A stretch of 64,000 nt of DNA from Hemileia vastatrix (taxonomy: Eukaryota; Basidiomycota; Pucciniomycetes; Pucciniales; Zaghouaniaceae), in NCBI GenBank assembly GCA_030280995.1, contig JASXTE010000012.1, positions 8,593,001 through 8,657,000 on the forward strand, written 5' to 3'. The notes beneath the pieces were generated by a model, which did no database searches, was not told where the DNA came from, and saw only the letters and a list, made by a program, of their open reading frames with translations. The position numbers and the translations under genes are program-made. Below, piece by piece: positions 40,430 through 51,548 of this stretch; the stretch's first letter is position 1, and every line of letters begins with the position of its first letter.

Positions 40430-41757
40430 TACCAAGCCAAGTAATCAAAGTATACAAAGTGGACATTTGGAGAGTATGAAATCAAAAAATTTAAAGGGTT
40501 GTGTGTCAAAATGGTGGAGGGTGATTGGCATAATGACAGAGTGTATGCTGGTTGAATGAATGTTTTGTGAATCAAGAGAGGGGAGAGCTGGTTCTGGTTC
40601 AGGATCCTCTTCTTCATAAAGATCATTCCAGTCATCTTTTAAATAAGCAAGGATATTGTGGAGCATAACACAAGTCATTATCCAATGATTTGCAGTTTTT
40701 ATTTCCATTTTTTTTTGAAATTGGATTATGAGTTTCTGGAGACTAGAAAATCTTCCCTTTAAAATACCAATAGCATGTTCAATCCATACTCTTGATTGGG
40801 CAAGGTGATAATTAAAGGTGGTTTTGGGGTCATTTTTTAAGTTGTGCCACAGAAAGCAGGTATAATTTACTTTCCACTAGCATATGCTGACTCTGAAAGG
40901 AGGTACTGAGATTCATCAAAGTATGAGTCACGACTTTGAGAAATCATCATTCTTTGGAAGACGGAAGATTCAAGACATGAGCTGGGGCAGCCACTATGAA
41001 AAGAAATAAATTTTTTGCTGAAGTCACAGAAAATTTGAATGGCAATAGAGTATCTACAAAGAGGATTAAAAATTAGTTTATGAAAGATGTGAATTTAGAG
41101 AACATTTTGAAGAAACCTTTTTTTGCAATCAAAATAACGGTTGCCATCATGAGCAGGCTTTTGACTCAAAGGTATAGTTTTACCATCAACAAAATCTACA
41201 CATCCAGGAAAACCTTCAGCTTCCATTACTTGAGAGGATTCAAGTTGCTGTTGTGGAGTTGGCCAAGCAAGTGTTTGAGACTTGAGAGAAAGGATAGCAA
41301 TCATGCAGTGCTTGGTGTATAATATGACAGTACCATATCCTATGGTAAAGATATTATCTAAACATCTTACAGAAGCACCATTTCAATTTGAACCAAAGTA
41401 AAATAGTGTGACAGAAAGTTGAAAGGAAAGATCATGCTTTTTGTTATGGGAATTATTATAGAATATAGAATTATTGGAGATGAGTTGAGAAAGTTTGAAA
41501 AAAGAATCATGAGAATTTTAAAAAAAGAATTTGTGTGAAGTTTAAATGAAGAATGTTGAGAATGGAGCAGAGATCATATCTGGTATCATGATAAATATTT
41601 TCCCCCCTTGGTATGATGTAAAACTTTTTGGAAAGAAAAGACATATAAGCTAAAGTGTCTTCAAAAAAAGAGTCAGAATCAGAGTCAGCAGCTAAAAATA
41701 AAAGTATAGCATTCATAGCTGTGTGAAGTTGCTTCCTAGTAGAGAGGTGCTTCATTA
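40430..41757 (-). pseudogene. H1 PIF/Harbinger DDE transposase, broken
   Basis: Nuclear DDE transposase that would cut the element at its inverted repeats. Minus-strand pieces in order: N-terminus MKHLSTRKQLHTAMNAILLF (41755, stop near 41507); SFQLSVTLFYFG and GASVRCLDNIFTIGYGTV near 41430-41310; GFPGCVDFVDGKTIPLSQKP and AHDGNRYFDCKKRF near 41210-41110 (first catalytic Asp region); NYHLAQSRVWIEHAIGILKG near 40825-40765 (last catalytic acid region); C-terminus HWIMTCVMLHNILAYL near 40690. Several frameshifts and stops separate these. The middle (41090-40870) is poorly preserved. The order and motifs fit the DDE_Tnp_4/Harbinger family. Two further copies of the N-terminus exist at 53717-53932 and 54657. 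Confidence 0.85.
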
Positions 41758-42153
41758 TTGTTGGTAGAAAATGTTTTCAGCAGAAAGTTTAGGTGATGAG
41801 TGTGAAGTGGGAATTGGCCACCAAATGAGCAGGTTGGGTGTGTAGATAGAAAAAAATGTTATGTGTTCACCACCAAAATTAAGTATCATAGAGTGATGAG
41901 ATACATAAGGATGGCATCTGCAATTATATTTCATGTGACTTGCTTACAAATAAATCATGGATGTGATGAGTTTTAGATCAGGAATCAGGAATGTTAATTG
42001 GGGTATAAGAGGCAGGATAATGCATTATTGTGGATTCCTTATCCACTAGCCCTGGGGCTAGTGGGTAAAAATCTTCAACAATTAATAATGTCTGATCCCG
42101 GGAAAAATAATTCCTGATCCCTAATTGCGGATCCCTGAACATTGATACCCCCT
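41758..42153. repeat. Right terminal region of H1 (type A end)
   Basis: Reading inward from 42153: AGGGGGTATCAATGTTCAGG, then ATTAG...GGATCAGG, then the imperfect hairpin CACTAGCCC/GGGCTAGTG and ATAATGCATTAT. The same ordered blocks occur inward from 54261 and, inverted, at 54214-53945. This fixes the transposase-side terminus of the family. Confidence 0.75.
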
Positions 42154-42277
42154 AATTATTAGAGATAAATGAATGAAATAAAATGAAACCATTTACAGGA
42201 CACTATGTCATGTTTTTCTTTTTTTGGCACATAATCCCTACTGAAAGCACAAATGTGCAAAAACAACACCCCTCCTG

Positions 42278-43000
42278 TCAGCCAGGCTAGTAGACTTACC
42301 CAGTAAATAATTAATTATTTACTAGAGTAGATATACACCTTTACCTCTCATTTTATTAGTTATACTTACTTTATAAATTACTTATAATATTTTAACTAAT
42401 TAACAAGTAAAATTAAGTAAATATATAATTCTAATGTTCCCTTTTTTTTATTCCTTGACAGCGTCCTTATGACAGCTGAAAGTTAAACTAAAATAAAAAA
42501 ATACTAAATATTAAAATATCTAATAATTTTATTTTACAATGAAATATACAGAAAACCTAAATAAATCAAATAATTATAATTAAATTTGACATATACAGAT
42601 AAATAATGTATATGAGAACACTCTTTATAGAACATACTTTAATATTGGAAATTTCTATTCTGTGGGACTGTTCTCTCTGAGATACTCATGTATGTAGACT
42701 TGTGGTTCTTTATTTTTTCTCTTCTTTGCCTATATAAGGCCTCTCAAGTTCTCTATTTTATTTCATCTCATTTTTACTTTACAAATATATTTTATATATA
42801 TAAAACCAATCTATTACTACTATTACTACTTTATTATTTACATTTGGGTACTTCAAAGACTATAAAGTAATAATTATAATGCATCTATTAAACTATTTAT
42901 TAATTAATAACATATAAAGAAATAAATACATACAAATCTTAAAATATTTAGTTTCCTTCACCTTTCATCACCATTGGACTGCTGAAAAATATTCTAGACC
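42278..43000 (+). repeat. gypsy-2 5' LTR (3' border uncertain)
   Basis: Starts TGTCAGCCAGGCT like gypsy-1, with TATATAAG at 42731 in GCCTATATAAGGCC. Beyond the first 13 bases it differs from the gypsy-1 LTR. The end is somewhere between 42965 and 43070. A related LTR fragment in reverse orientation lies at about 50750-50945. From 43370 the sequence matches the gypsy-1 leader (TTCCTAGTTGACCA). Confidence 0.6.
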
Positions 43001-43070
43001 AAAAGTGCCCCTTGAAAACTGAGGGCATTTCCAAATAGTTGTTGAACCATTGTTATCTTGACACCAGAAA

Positions 43071-44024
43071 CCATAGTAGGACCATTGACTCCAGCACCTA
43101 TAGCGACTTTTTTGAATAAACCACAAACAACAAATGTCAAAAGCACATGACTAATATTTCTTTCTGTGACAAGGATTCAAACATCACCCCAAATTTTAAG
43201 GTTTATATATTAAATTAATTGTCTTATATATTTGTAAAGACTATAGTGGTTATTATTTGTAGGTCTCACTCTGAATCCTTCATATTATACATACATCTTT
43301 TTTACTCTACACTCTGTAGTTGGAATTTAATTACTCAAATTACAGGGGGAGGGGTCAGGTATATATATATTTTTTTTCCTAGTTGACCAAGATAGAGCAG
43401 AATTGCTCTTAGTCTTAGAAGTAATACAACTTAAATTATTTTATTAAAAATGTTATATTATTTAATTATTTCAGTTGACTAATTGTCCTGATAATTAAAA
43501 TATTATTTTATTATTCGAGTTGACATTTAGTCCTGGAAATCAAAAAATAAAACAATATATAAATTAATTTTTTTATTAAAAAATTATATTAATTCATTTT
43601 TTCAGTTGAAAAATTTTTCTTATAATTAAAATATTATTTTATTATTTCTGTTGAAATTTAGTCCTGGTAATTAAAAGATAACAATATATAAATTAATTAT
43701 TTGATTAATAAATTGTATTAACTATTTCAGTTGACTATTGGTCCTGATAATTAGTATATTATTTTATTATTTCATTTGATTTTTAACTATGTTAATAAAT
43801 AATAAACAATATCTTAGTTGATTAAATTGATTAAAAAATGTATTAATTATTTTTTTCAGTTGATTTTTTGTCCTGATAATTGATATATTTTCCTTATTCA
43901 GTTGATTAGCAGTCCTGGTGATTGATAAAAAACTTTAAATATTTTTTATTTTTTTTTCAACAAAGAAGAATAATAACTGACAAAATATTGATATTTTTGT
44001 TTCTCAGCTTAAGTTATACAAACA
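43071..44024 (+). other. gypsy-2 leader with repeated TTCAGTTGA/GTCCTG motifs
   Basis: AT-rich untranslated leader. A loose unit of about 120-130 bp with (T)CAGTTGA...TAGTCCTGATAATTAAAATA recurs at least five times between 43370 and 43930. The gypsy-1 leader (29860-30060) has a related but shorter version. No coding sequence. Confidence 0.5.
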
Positions 44025-46660
44025 ATGGCTGAGTTAAATCTTTCTACTAACCATGAAGAGGAATTGGATCTCATTGATTATGATGCAAATTCTGTAAGTT
44101 CTCCTTTGACTACAAAATTTTCTCAAATGAATCAATTAGTAAACCAAACAGGATGTAGAAATGCAGGTGGAAATAAAGAAGGAACACCCTCCCCTGGATT
44201 ACAAGTACCAGGTACTCCCCCCAGAAGAGCTTCCAAAAGGCTTCAAAATAAAAAAGATTTCAGTTCAGTAACAGGTAAACAGCCTGTCAACACACATCAA
44301 GGAGTTTAAGTCAGAGAACCTTGGGTTAAGAGCAAAGGTAGAGTTGCTAGAAGAAAAAATAAAAGGTATAGAAATTTCTCTCCAAGAGAAGAATAAACCT
44401 CTATGAGCAGCAAAACTCCCTCCAAAGTTGGCTCCTCAGCAACAGGAGAAAGTGGAAGTATCAAAATGGAAGTGGGACTGGCTGAAAACCCAATGGGTTA
44501 CCCTTCAGGCTCAGAAAATGCAACAGGATCCTCAAGCAGGACCTTCCAGGCACCAACACTTCAATCTAACCCCTCCTCACCCTTACCAAGGAAGAAGAAG
44601 AAAGAAAAACAATCACATTAAAAACTCTACCAAAACCATGGTAAGGCCTTCCATTGAATCTCAAGTTCCTTCTCTTGTTACTGATTCAGTTCCTTCAGGT
44701 AATTCTGGGATGGGAGATGAAACTTTGAGACCAGAAGAAGCTGGTTCTAGCAGACATATTAATAAATGTTCTACTCATGTAAATAATCCTTTAGTTTTAA
44801 TTTATACTTCAATGATAAGCCAAGATATGGCTATTATAAATGAATCAATTGATCCTGAAGTATATGGGACTCTTGAAAGTTACTCTGTCTCTATCCTGAG
44901 AAATGCTCCTGATGTAGCTGCTATTGATGACCAATATATGAGAGACATTGTCACCAAAAAAAATCAAATAATGAACAACCTAAAATTGACACAAACATTT
45001 AATAGCTTGTTAACTGATCAAGGTTACCAGGCATTGAAAAGGAAGTTAAATAGGGTATCTGATGAACTGTTTAGGTACAAGGTAACTTATTAAAAGAAGT
45101 TCTCTTTGTGGAAAAATATTAAAAGCAATCTATCCAATTTATAAGAGAATATGTTTATCTGTTTCCAAGAACTAGAAGGTCATAAATTAAACTTGAAAAA
45201 ACTAAATGACCATTATTCATCTCTATACAATAAGAACCAATTATCTTTTGCAACCATCAATGAGACATTAGCTAGTATTCCAAGGGTGAAAACTAGGTTA
45301 ACAAACATTGAAGAAAAATTGAACTCATTTTTATTTGACTAAAAATACTCTGTCACTTCTTTGAAAGAAACTGTTTCACAAGCTACTCCAAATGTGCCTG
45401 AGCCAAAATCCTCTAAAGGTAAATTAGTGCAAGAGAAACGTGTAGATATTTCTGAGTTACCATCAAATATTGATGATGCACCCTTTTCATCTACAGATAG
45501 GCTAAATAATGATATTACTGCTCAATTAGAAAAATTTCAACTTCTTCTTACACAGAAACAAGTATGTAACAAGGAAATTACCTCAAATCAGAAAAATTGG
45601 CCTAAACTTGACCAATATCCAACATTTGATGGTGATTCTTCCTCTGATTGGCAGAAATTTATATGCAGCATTGATGATCTAAAAAAAACTCTTATGAATT
45701 ACCAGATGAAGAAATTTTGACTAAATGTTTCTCTTTTTTTCCAATGTTGCCCTCATGTGGTATGAATCTGTCCATTTGGATAATAATGATTACTCTTGAG
45801 AGGAGTGGAAAAAATTGATTAAAGCACAATTTGGTGGTTCAAATTTTAGGTTAGCCCAACAAAGTCAGTATGAGTAATCTAAATATAGCTCATCCTCTAA
45901 GGAAAAAACATATTGAGTTCCTAATGAAACTAGTAAAAATCCTGAGAGCAATGGATCCAAAGATGGATTTTGAACTTTGGAAGGATATAATCCTTTATAA
46001 ATTGCCAATGTCTTGAAGATACTTAATTGTTGCAAGAACTGAATTCTCAAGGGAGCCTTCTTCTTTTATTAATACTTGTAATGAAGTCCTTTTGAACAAC
46101 AGGTATGAATCTAGGAAGTTCTTCCTTAGATCTTCAGTGGAGAAACCCTCCAACTACCAACAAAAACTCCCAGAAAAAGTTGGTAAGCCTTCTACCTCTG
46201 TTGCACCTAAAAAATATGCAACAAAAACTTGCTTTAAATTCAGAAAGCCTTGTAAGAAAGGCCATGATTGTGACAAGAAAATAAAAACCTTTTTGAACAA
46301 ACAGAGGAACTTTCTGATGAAACAGTTGCACTGGATGATACTTCAAGTGATTGTGCCAGCAACATTACTTATGAGTCTAACCAGGAAATCTTGATGCTGG
46401 AGGAAGATATTCAGTATTTAAATAATATTGACATTGATAAAAATCATTTATCCACATTTGAAGATGCTGAAATCATAAGAGACCTTGAGGACACCTCAAT
46501 AATTATTACCCCTCTCAAGGAACCAGTCTTGGTTAATGGTAAAAACATTGAGGTTGTTTTGGATTCTGGAGCTGGAGGAAGTGTTGTATCTGAAAAATCA
46601 CTTGCTTCAGTTGATCAGGATTATAAATCAAAACTTATGCCTGTCACTTTTGAAAATTAG
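44025..46660 (+). pseudogene. gypsy-2 gag and protease, frameshifted
   Basis: ATG 44025 gives MAELNLSTNHEEELDLIDYD. Intron 44094-44151 joins this to DVEM and LPKGFKIKKI, with a stop soon after. The coiled coil (THIKEFKSENLGLRAKVELL), WKWDWL and PHPYQGRRRKK follow (44428-45093). A coiled-coil part (45151-45342) and the capsid with QNWPKLDQYPTFDGDSSSDW-like sequence (45595-45660) come next, then interrupted capsid pieces to 46090. The zinc region (CFKFRKPCKKGHDC) has lost a Cys to Phe. The protease VVLDSGAGGSVVSEKSL sits at about 46550. It parallels gypsy-1 throughout, which confirms which frames are real. Confidence 0.8.
44094..44151 (+). other. Intron in gypsy-2 gag (58 bp)
   Basis: GTAAGT donor at 44094 and AAACAG acceptor at 44151, at the same codon position as the gypsy-1 intron although the intron sequences themselves have diverged. 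The exon on either side is conserved (IDYDA before, DVEM after). Confidence 0.75.
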
Positions 46661-46987
46661 AGAGGCTATGGCTCTGTTTTTTCCCACATTGGTAAATAAA
46701 AAGCTACAGTATTTTTCAAATATAACCATGAATTTTATAGAGCCATGTGTGACTTTGTAGTTATAAAAAATGATAACTTAAGCACTTGGTTCATTGTGGG
46801 AAATTATATATTAACCAAATATGGAATTAAACTGGATCCCTCAAACCAATGCTTCACAATGGGGTTGAATGGGAAGAGAAACTTTAAACTTTCTTCCCCA
46901 AAAAAATTAATAACACCAGTATTGAACACATGTAACTTTGTGGTTCAATATACAGGAAGATCTACAAAAGAAATTTCTGCCCTCTTG

Positions 46988-47750
46988 TCACTGGACAACC
47001 TACACACAGAGTTGAGGGTGATCCCAAAGTAAGTGAGACAAGAAGAAGATGGAATTTACAACTTTGAAGCACAGAGGACTACTTCAAGGAAATTATTTGA
47101 AGATAAATCAAAGTAACTAATACTGGTTCAAGATAATCTTCAAGTAATAATTAATGTATATGTTAAGGACACTAACTATTATGGCAAATCTCATGAAGGG
47201 CTTCAACTTAATAATCAAAGGGAAAGATTTACATATTTTAGGATTTGATGAAATTGATTATTTAAGTAAGAAAAGGAAAATTATAATAATAGCCTAATAA
47301 GAGTTTGACTACTATCACAAATATATTTTATAATTTAATTTTAAAGAATGTCAAACTAAATTACCCCTCTTTAACTATCCCATTCCTCCTTGCACTGACC
47401 CATTAATTTCCCAGCCACCATATACACACAAACCCATCTAATCCACCAGAGTTCCCATTTACCAACCATCTAACCTTATGGCCCTTCTTCCCTTTTTCTA
47501 CTTCACAGACCTCTTAATTTACCCTTGTATCCACAACTAACTCCTGTTCAAATATTGTCTATGATTGAAAAGTATAAGTGTCTTTATTATTAGTGTGCTT
47601 TTAAAGTTTGGGTAGCGTGGATGTTCAAAAAGACAATTAGAATGCAATCGCCCCAAGGTTGCTGTTTGCACATCACTAGTGGAGTAATTGAGATACTTTT
47701 TCTTTGGGTTTCACATGGCGCGTGACACCTCTTGTCTGAAATTTACACAG
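46988..47750. mobile_element. Insert of unknown type within gypsy-2 pol
   Basis: About 760 bp with no counterpart in gypsy-1. The left end TGTCACTGGACAACCTACAC continues into GTTGAGGGTGAT and matches the reverse complement of 50947-50986 over about 35 bp. The interior contains a pyrimidine-rich stretch (47370-47530) somewhat like the SINE body. The right boundary is near 47750. No target duplication could be fixed. Confidence 0.5.
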
Positions 47751-48629
47751 ATTTTTTGGGGAACAACTTTCTGGTGAGGAAAAAGATTCCATTATTTGCT
47801 TGATAAAATCTTTTCCTATGACCTTTACTCATGGGTCACATGAATTAAGATTGGTCAAAGAAGAGATAAAACTTTCATTATCTTGCCTATTGACTGAAAT
47901 ATCACCTAATTTAAAGAAGAAGCCTTTTCCTCCTTCCCCCTACAAAGAGAAAAAGATATTGAAGACAATATCTCTAACCTTTTAAAAATGAATATTATCA
48001 AAAAGGTAGTTGAAACACCTAAACATTGTGTTATCTCACCTGTCTTGATTTCTTATGAGAAAGACAAAGCTAGGTTATGTTGTGATTATAGAGCAATAAA
48101 AATACTTATGCTGTAAATGATATCTATCCTTTACCTAAAATTAGCTCTATCCATGCTACCTTACAAGGTGCTAAATATATCAACTGTTTGGATGGTAACA
48201 AGGGATATCACCAGGTACCTCTTGAGAAGAATTCTCAGAATTTTCTGATGATTGCTACTCATATGGGTATTTATAAGTATGTTAGGATGCCATTTGGCCC
48301 TAAAAATGCCCCTTCAGTTTTCCAAAAAGTTATGGATAACACATTCCATCAAGAGATAATTGAAGGATGGCTGATGGTTTATATTGATGATATCATTATA
48401 TTCTCAAAAACATTTGAGGACCATCTTAACCACCTATGTAAAGTGTTCTATAAAATGGATGAGATAAATATGACATTGGCTTTGAAAAAAAAAATGCAAC
48501 TTTGGCTTTCATTCTTTGGTGGTAGTACTTGGTCATGTTGTCTCAGGGTTACAGATATGTGTTGACCAGAACAAAGTGGCAGCCATACAACAGGTAAAAG
48601 TTCCTACTAAAGTTAGAGATCTCCAAAGT

Positions 48630-48660
48630 TTTTTTTTTTTTTTTTTTTTTGGGGGGGGGA
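48630..48660. repeat. T(22)G(10) homopolymer pair inside RT
   Basis: Where gypsy-1 has AGTTTTTTGGGTATG, gypsy-2 has about 22 T followed by about 10 G. This is an expansion of an existing T6G3 run. Confidence 0.9.
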
Positions 48661-48902
48661 GGGAGAATGTGTGGATACTCTATACAATATATTTAAAAAA
48701 AATTATCAGGTCATAGTGTTACCCCTAACCTAATTAACTAGAAAAGAGGTTGCTTTTGTCTAGAACAGTGAAAGATAAAGAGCTTTTGACCCTGTGAACC
48801 CATGTTTGATGTCAGCACCAATTCCTTTCTTTGCCTGACTTAAATCAACCATTTGTTTTATACACTGATGCCAGTTTTATTGGCCTTGGTGCTTCTCTCC
48901 AC

Positions 48903-48903
<1 letters not shown>

Positions 48904-48936
<33 letters not shown>
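48904..48936. repeat. Poly-A run of over 30 inside RNase H
   Basis: Replaces the short CACCAAAAGCAAATT of gypsy-1; coding homology is intact on both sides. Confidence 0.9.
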
Positions 48937-48938
<2 letters not shown>

Positions 48939-50075
48939 GATGAATGATAAAGTACCAGAAGTAGTAATTTGTTATATTTCAAGAACCTTGAGAAATAGTG
49001 AATTGAAATATGGTGCCAGTCAACTTGAGTGTTTAGCAGTTGTATGGGCTCTGGAGAAACTACATTATAATTTGGATGACCAGAAATTTGAACTTTTCAC
49101 TGACTGTAGTGCAGTCAAATTCCTCTTAAACTTAAAAACACCTAACAGACACATTTTCAGATGGCAGTTGGCTGTTCAGGAATACAGAGAAAGGATGACA
49201 ATATTTTATAAGGCTGGTAGGGTTCACTCAAATGTGGATATGTTATGAAGGTTACCTTTACCAAATGAAGAATCTAATCCTGCATTTGTTCCTGAGGATG
49301 TAATAGCTCACATTCATGGGATATATGTAATTTATATGGAGGAAAAGCTATTACAGCTTATTCTGGACTCATATGATAAGGGCACTGACTTAAAAAAGTT
49401 ATTTACTATATTAAATGATCCAAAGAATGCTTCAATACAAGCATTAATTAAATCCCTTCCACCAAATGACCAAAATGCTTTGGAAAAAGGTAAATTTTCA
49501 ATTGATGAAGGCTATCTCTATGACAGAAGAAAGTTGAGTAATGTTATTGTTATTCCTCCTTCTATGAAAGAAATCATCTTGAAGATTTGTCATGATGACA
49601 TATTAGCAGGACATTTTAATCTTGAAAAAAAATGATTAGAATTAAAAAAAAACTGCTTGGTGGGCTAATATGTCTGAAGACACCAAACTATATGTTGAAT
49701 CCTGTGATTCTTGCCAGAAATCAAAAAGATTAATTGGAAAAAGAGCTGTATTATTGCAACATATTCAAGCTCCTGATGTACCGTGGCAAATAATAAACAT
49801 GAAGTTTGTAACATGATTTCCCATTTCTGGGAAAGACAGTTATAACTCTTGTTGGGTTATTGTGGACAGATTCACAAAAATGTGTAACTTTATCCCTACT
49901 CACAAGGATGTTTCCACTAAAGAATTATCCTTCTTGTGGTGGTCTCATATGTTTAATACTGATGGTTTTTCAAAGGCCATAATCTCTGATAGAGACCCTA
50001 AATTTACTTCTGAGTTTTAAATGTCTCTGATGGATGTTTGTGGTTGTGAGTTGAAATTATCTACTGCCCATCACT

Positions 50076-50420
50076 GTTGGTGGTTCTCTTGGTCTAGAAG
50101 ATAAAACTCAAGGTCCTACAAGGGTTTAGATGGTTTTAATGGGCTCTCAACAAATTGGGTACATATTTCTTATCATCTTTGATTATTTTTACTCACTTAA
50201 TAAGAGGCTTTTTTAAGATATTATTCTAATTTATAGATTAGAATGATGTTGTTGTAACTACTAATATGATAAAATATAGTAATAAAGGATTTAAATATAT
50301 ATATAATAAAATGTGTTCAGTAAGTCAGGAATGGTTTGAAAAAGTACAAAAAGAGAGGGCATTTTATAGGCAAAAATGTGAGAATTGAAGACACAAAGAG
50401 TTACCACCACCTCATACAAA

Positions 50421-50475
<55 letters not shown>

Positions 50476-51548
50476 AAAAGAAACTAAATAAAGAGAGTAT
50501 GTGAAAGAATAAAAGATATACTAAATGGAGCGTAAATAAAAGGTATCATTTTTATTTGAAATAAACCTTAAGATCCCTCGGACTATCACATTTAGTACAA
50601 AAAAAACATTTGATTTAAAATGTTGATTCAACAAAATCTAAATTTTCTTAAATATTAATAAAGGAATTTAAATATCTTCTTTTTATATTTTTTTTTATAT
50701 TTTTATACTATTTTTATTCCCTCTCATCTGTATTATTGAGCACAGTGTTAGGGAGTAAAAACGTACGTGACAATGACTTATTTTTTATTAATTATTTACA
50801 TTACTTAGTGTACTTAGCTAGTTAGTTGTAAGTACTACATAAGTAGGTAGTAAATAATTAATGATTAATAAGGATTTAAAAGGTGTGGCTTCATCTCAGT
50901 AAGATAATTAATTATTTTACTGGATAAGTCTAGTAGCCTGGCTGATAATCACCCTCAACCCTGTGTGTAGGTTGTTTGGGGTGACAAAAAGGTAACTGGA
51001 GTTGAAGCCAGTGTAAAGGAGTATCATACAGCTTGAGCCATCTCAGCTTCAACCAAGACTTTATCTATGTTAGCTAAGTGTTATTAAAAGCTATACACAG
51101 TGTTTTTCTCACTAAGAGATCAGAAACCTATTTTCATTATCTTCATCTCTCCCATCCCATCCCATCCCAATCAATCAATCAATATATTTAAAGGAAACCA
51201 CACACACACACACACACACACACTCATACACACACAGGTCTCTTTCCTTCTTTCTGTCAACAAGGCATCCAGAAAAAATTATCATTACTAGTTCAGCAAA
51301 AAAAGATTTTTTTTAAACAAAAAGCAGGATAATACATATTAAATTCAACAATTTTGAATTTAATTCATTGTTTTATTCATTTATATTGCATGTTGAACGC
51401 GAGGTAGAACTTGTAAAAAGTGCATCAAACTAATGGAAAGGAAGAATCACAAAACATATTGTTTTGATTTACAAGACGTTTTTTTTTTCTTCAAGTTTCT
51501 GACATATTGAAAGAAAGATAGGATGATGGAATTGAATTAAAAACAATA
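50076..51548. other. Noncoding interval with microsatellites and an inverted LTR fragment
   Basis: Begins TGTTGGTGGTTCTC at the gypsy-2 break. It contains (GA)n at 50423-50470; a minus-strand gypsy-2-type LTR start at about 50750-50945 (reading TATCAGCCAGGCTACTAGAC); a 40-bp block at 50947-50986 shared with 46988; a (CCCAT)n/(AATC)n patch near 51150-51185; and (CA)n at 51200-51235. 51300-51548 is probably the SHMT 3' flank. Confidence 0.6.

Larger units (their letters stand above)
25884..42153. mobile_element. H1: PIF/Harbinger-type DNA transposon with Tet-like cargo, split by gypsy-1
   Basis: The left end AGGGGGTATCAATGTT (25884-25899) is matched by the reverse complement at the right end (42138-42153). 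Between them are a Myb/SANT-like accessory gene (+), a Tet/JBP-like oxygenase gene (-) and a DDE transposase (-), with gypsy-1 (28429-37587) inserted between the first two. The 3-bp flanks do not match (GAT left, AAT right), so the ends are decayed or the element is rearranged. H2 at 54261-58770 repeats the order Myb-like, Tet-like, G-rich array. Confidence 0.7.
42278..50075 (+). mobile_element. gypsy-2: old, broken relative of gypsy-1
   Basis: An LTR-like start TGTCAGCCAGGCTAGTAG (42278), TATA box 42731, then gag, protease, RT, RNase H and integrase in the gypsy-1 order with many stops and shifts. It ends abruptly inside integrase (LKLSTAHH at about 50075), where unrelated sequence starting TGTTGGTGGTTCTC begins. 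No 3' LTR in the expected orientation is seen. An insert of about 760 bp breaks the region before RT. Confidence 0.88.
46661..50075 (+). pseudogene. gypsy-2 pol (RT, RNase H, integrase), broken
   Basis: 46745-46985 matches the start of gypsy-1 pol (TWFIVGNYILTKYGIKLDP). After an insert, RT resumes at about 47750 (SGEEKDSIICLIKSFPM), with DGNKGYHQVPLEKNSQ and catalytic YIDDIIIFSK near 48380-48410. RNase H lies near 48850-49250 (SRTLRNSELKYGASQLECLA) and the integrase zinc finger and core near 49590-50075 (CHDDILAGHF, ISDRDPKFTSEF). A TAA replaces the Trp after SEF. Homopolymer expansions at 48630-48660 and 48904-48936 lie in RT/RNase H. The integrase C-terminus and chromodomain are missing. 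Confidence 0.88.
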
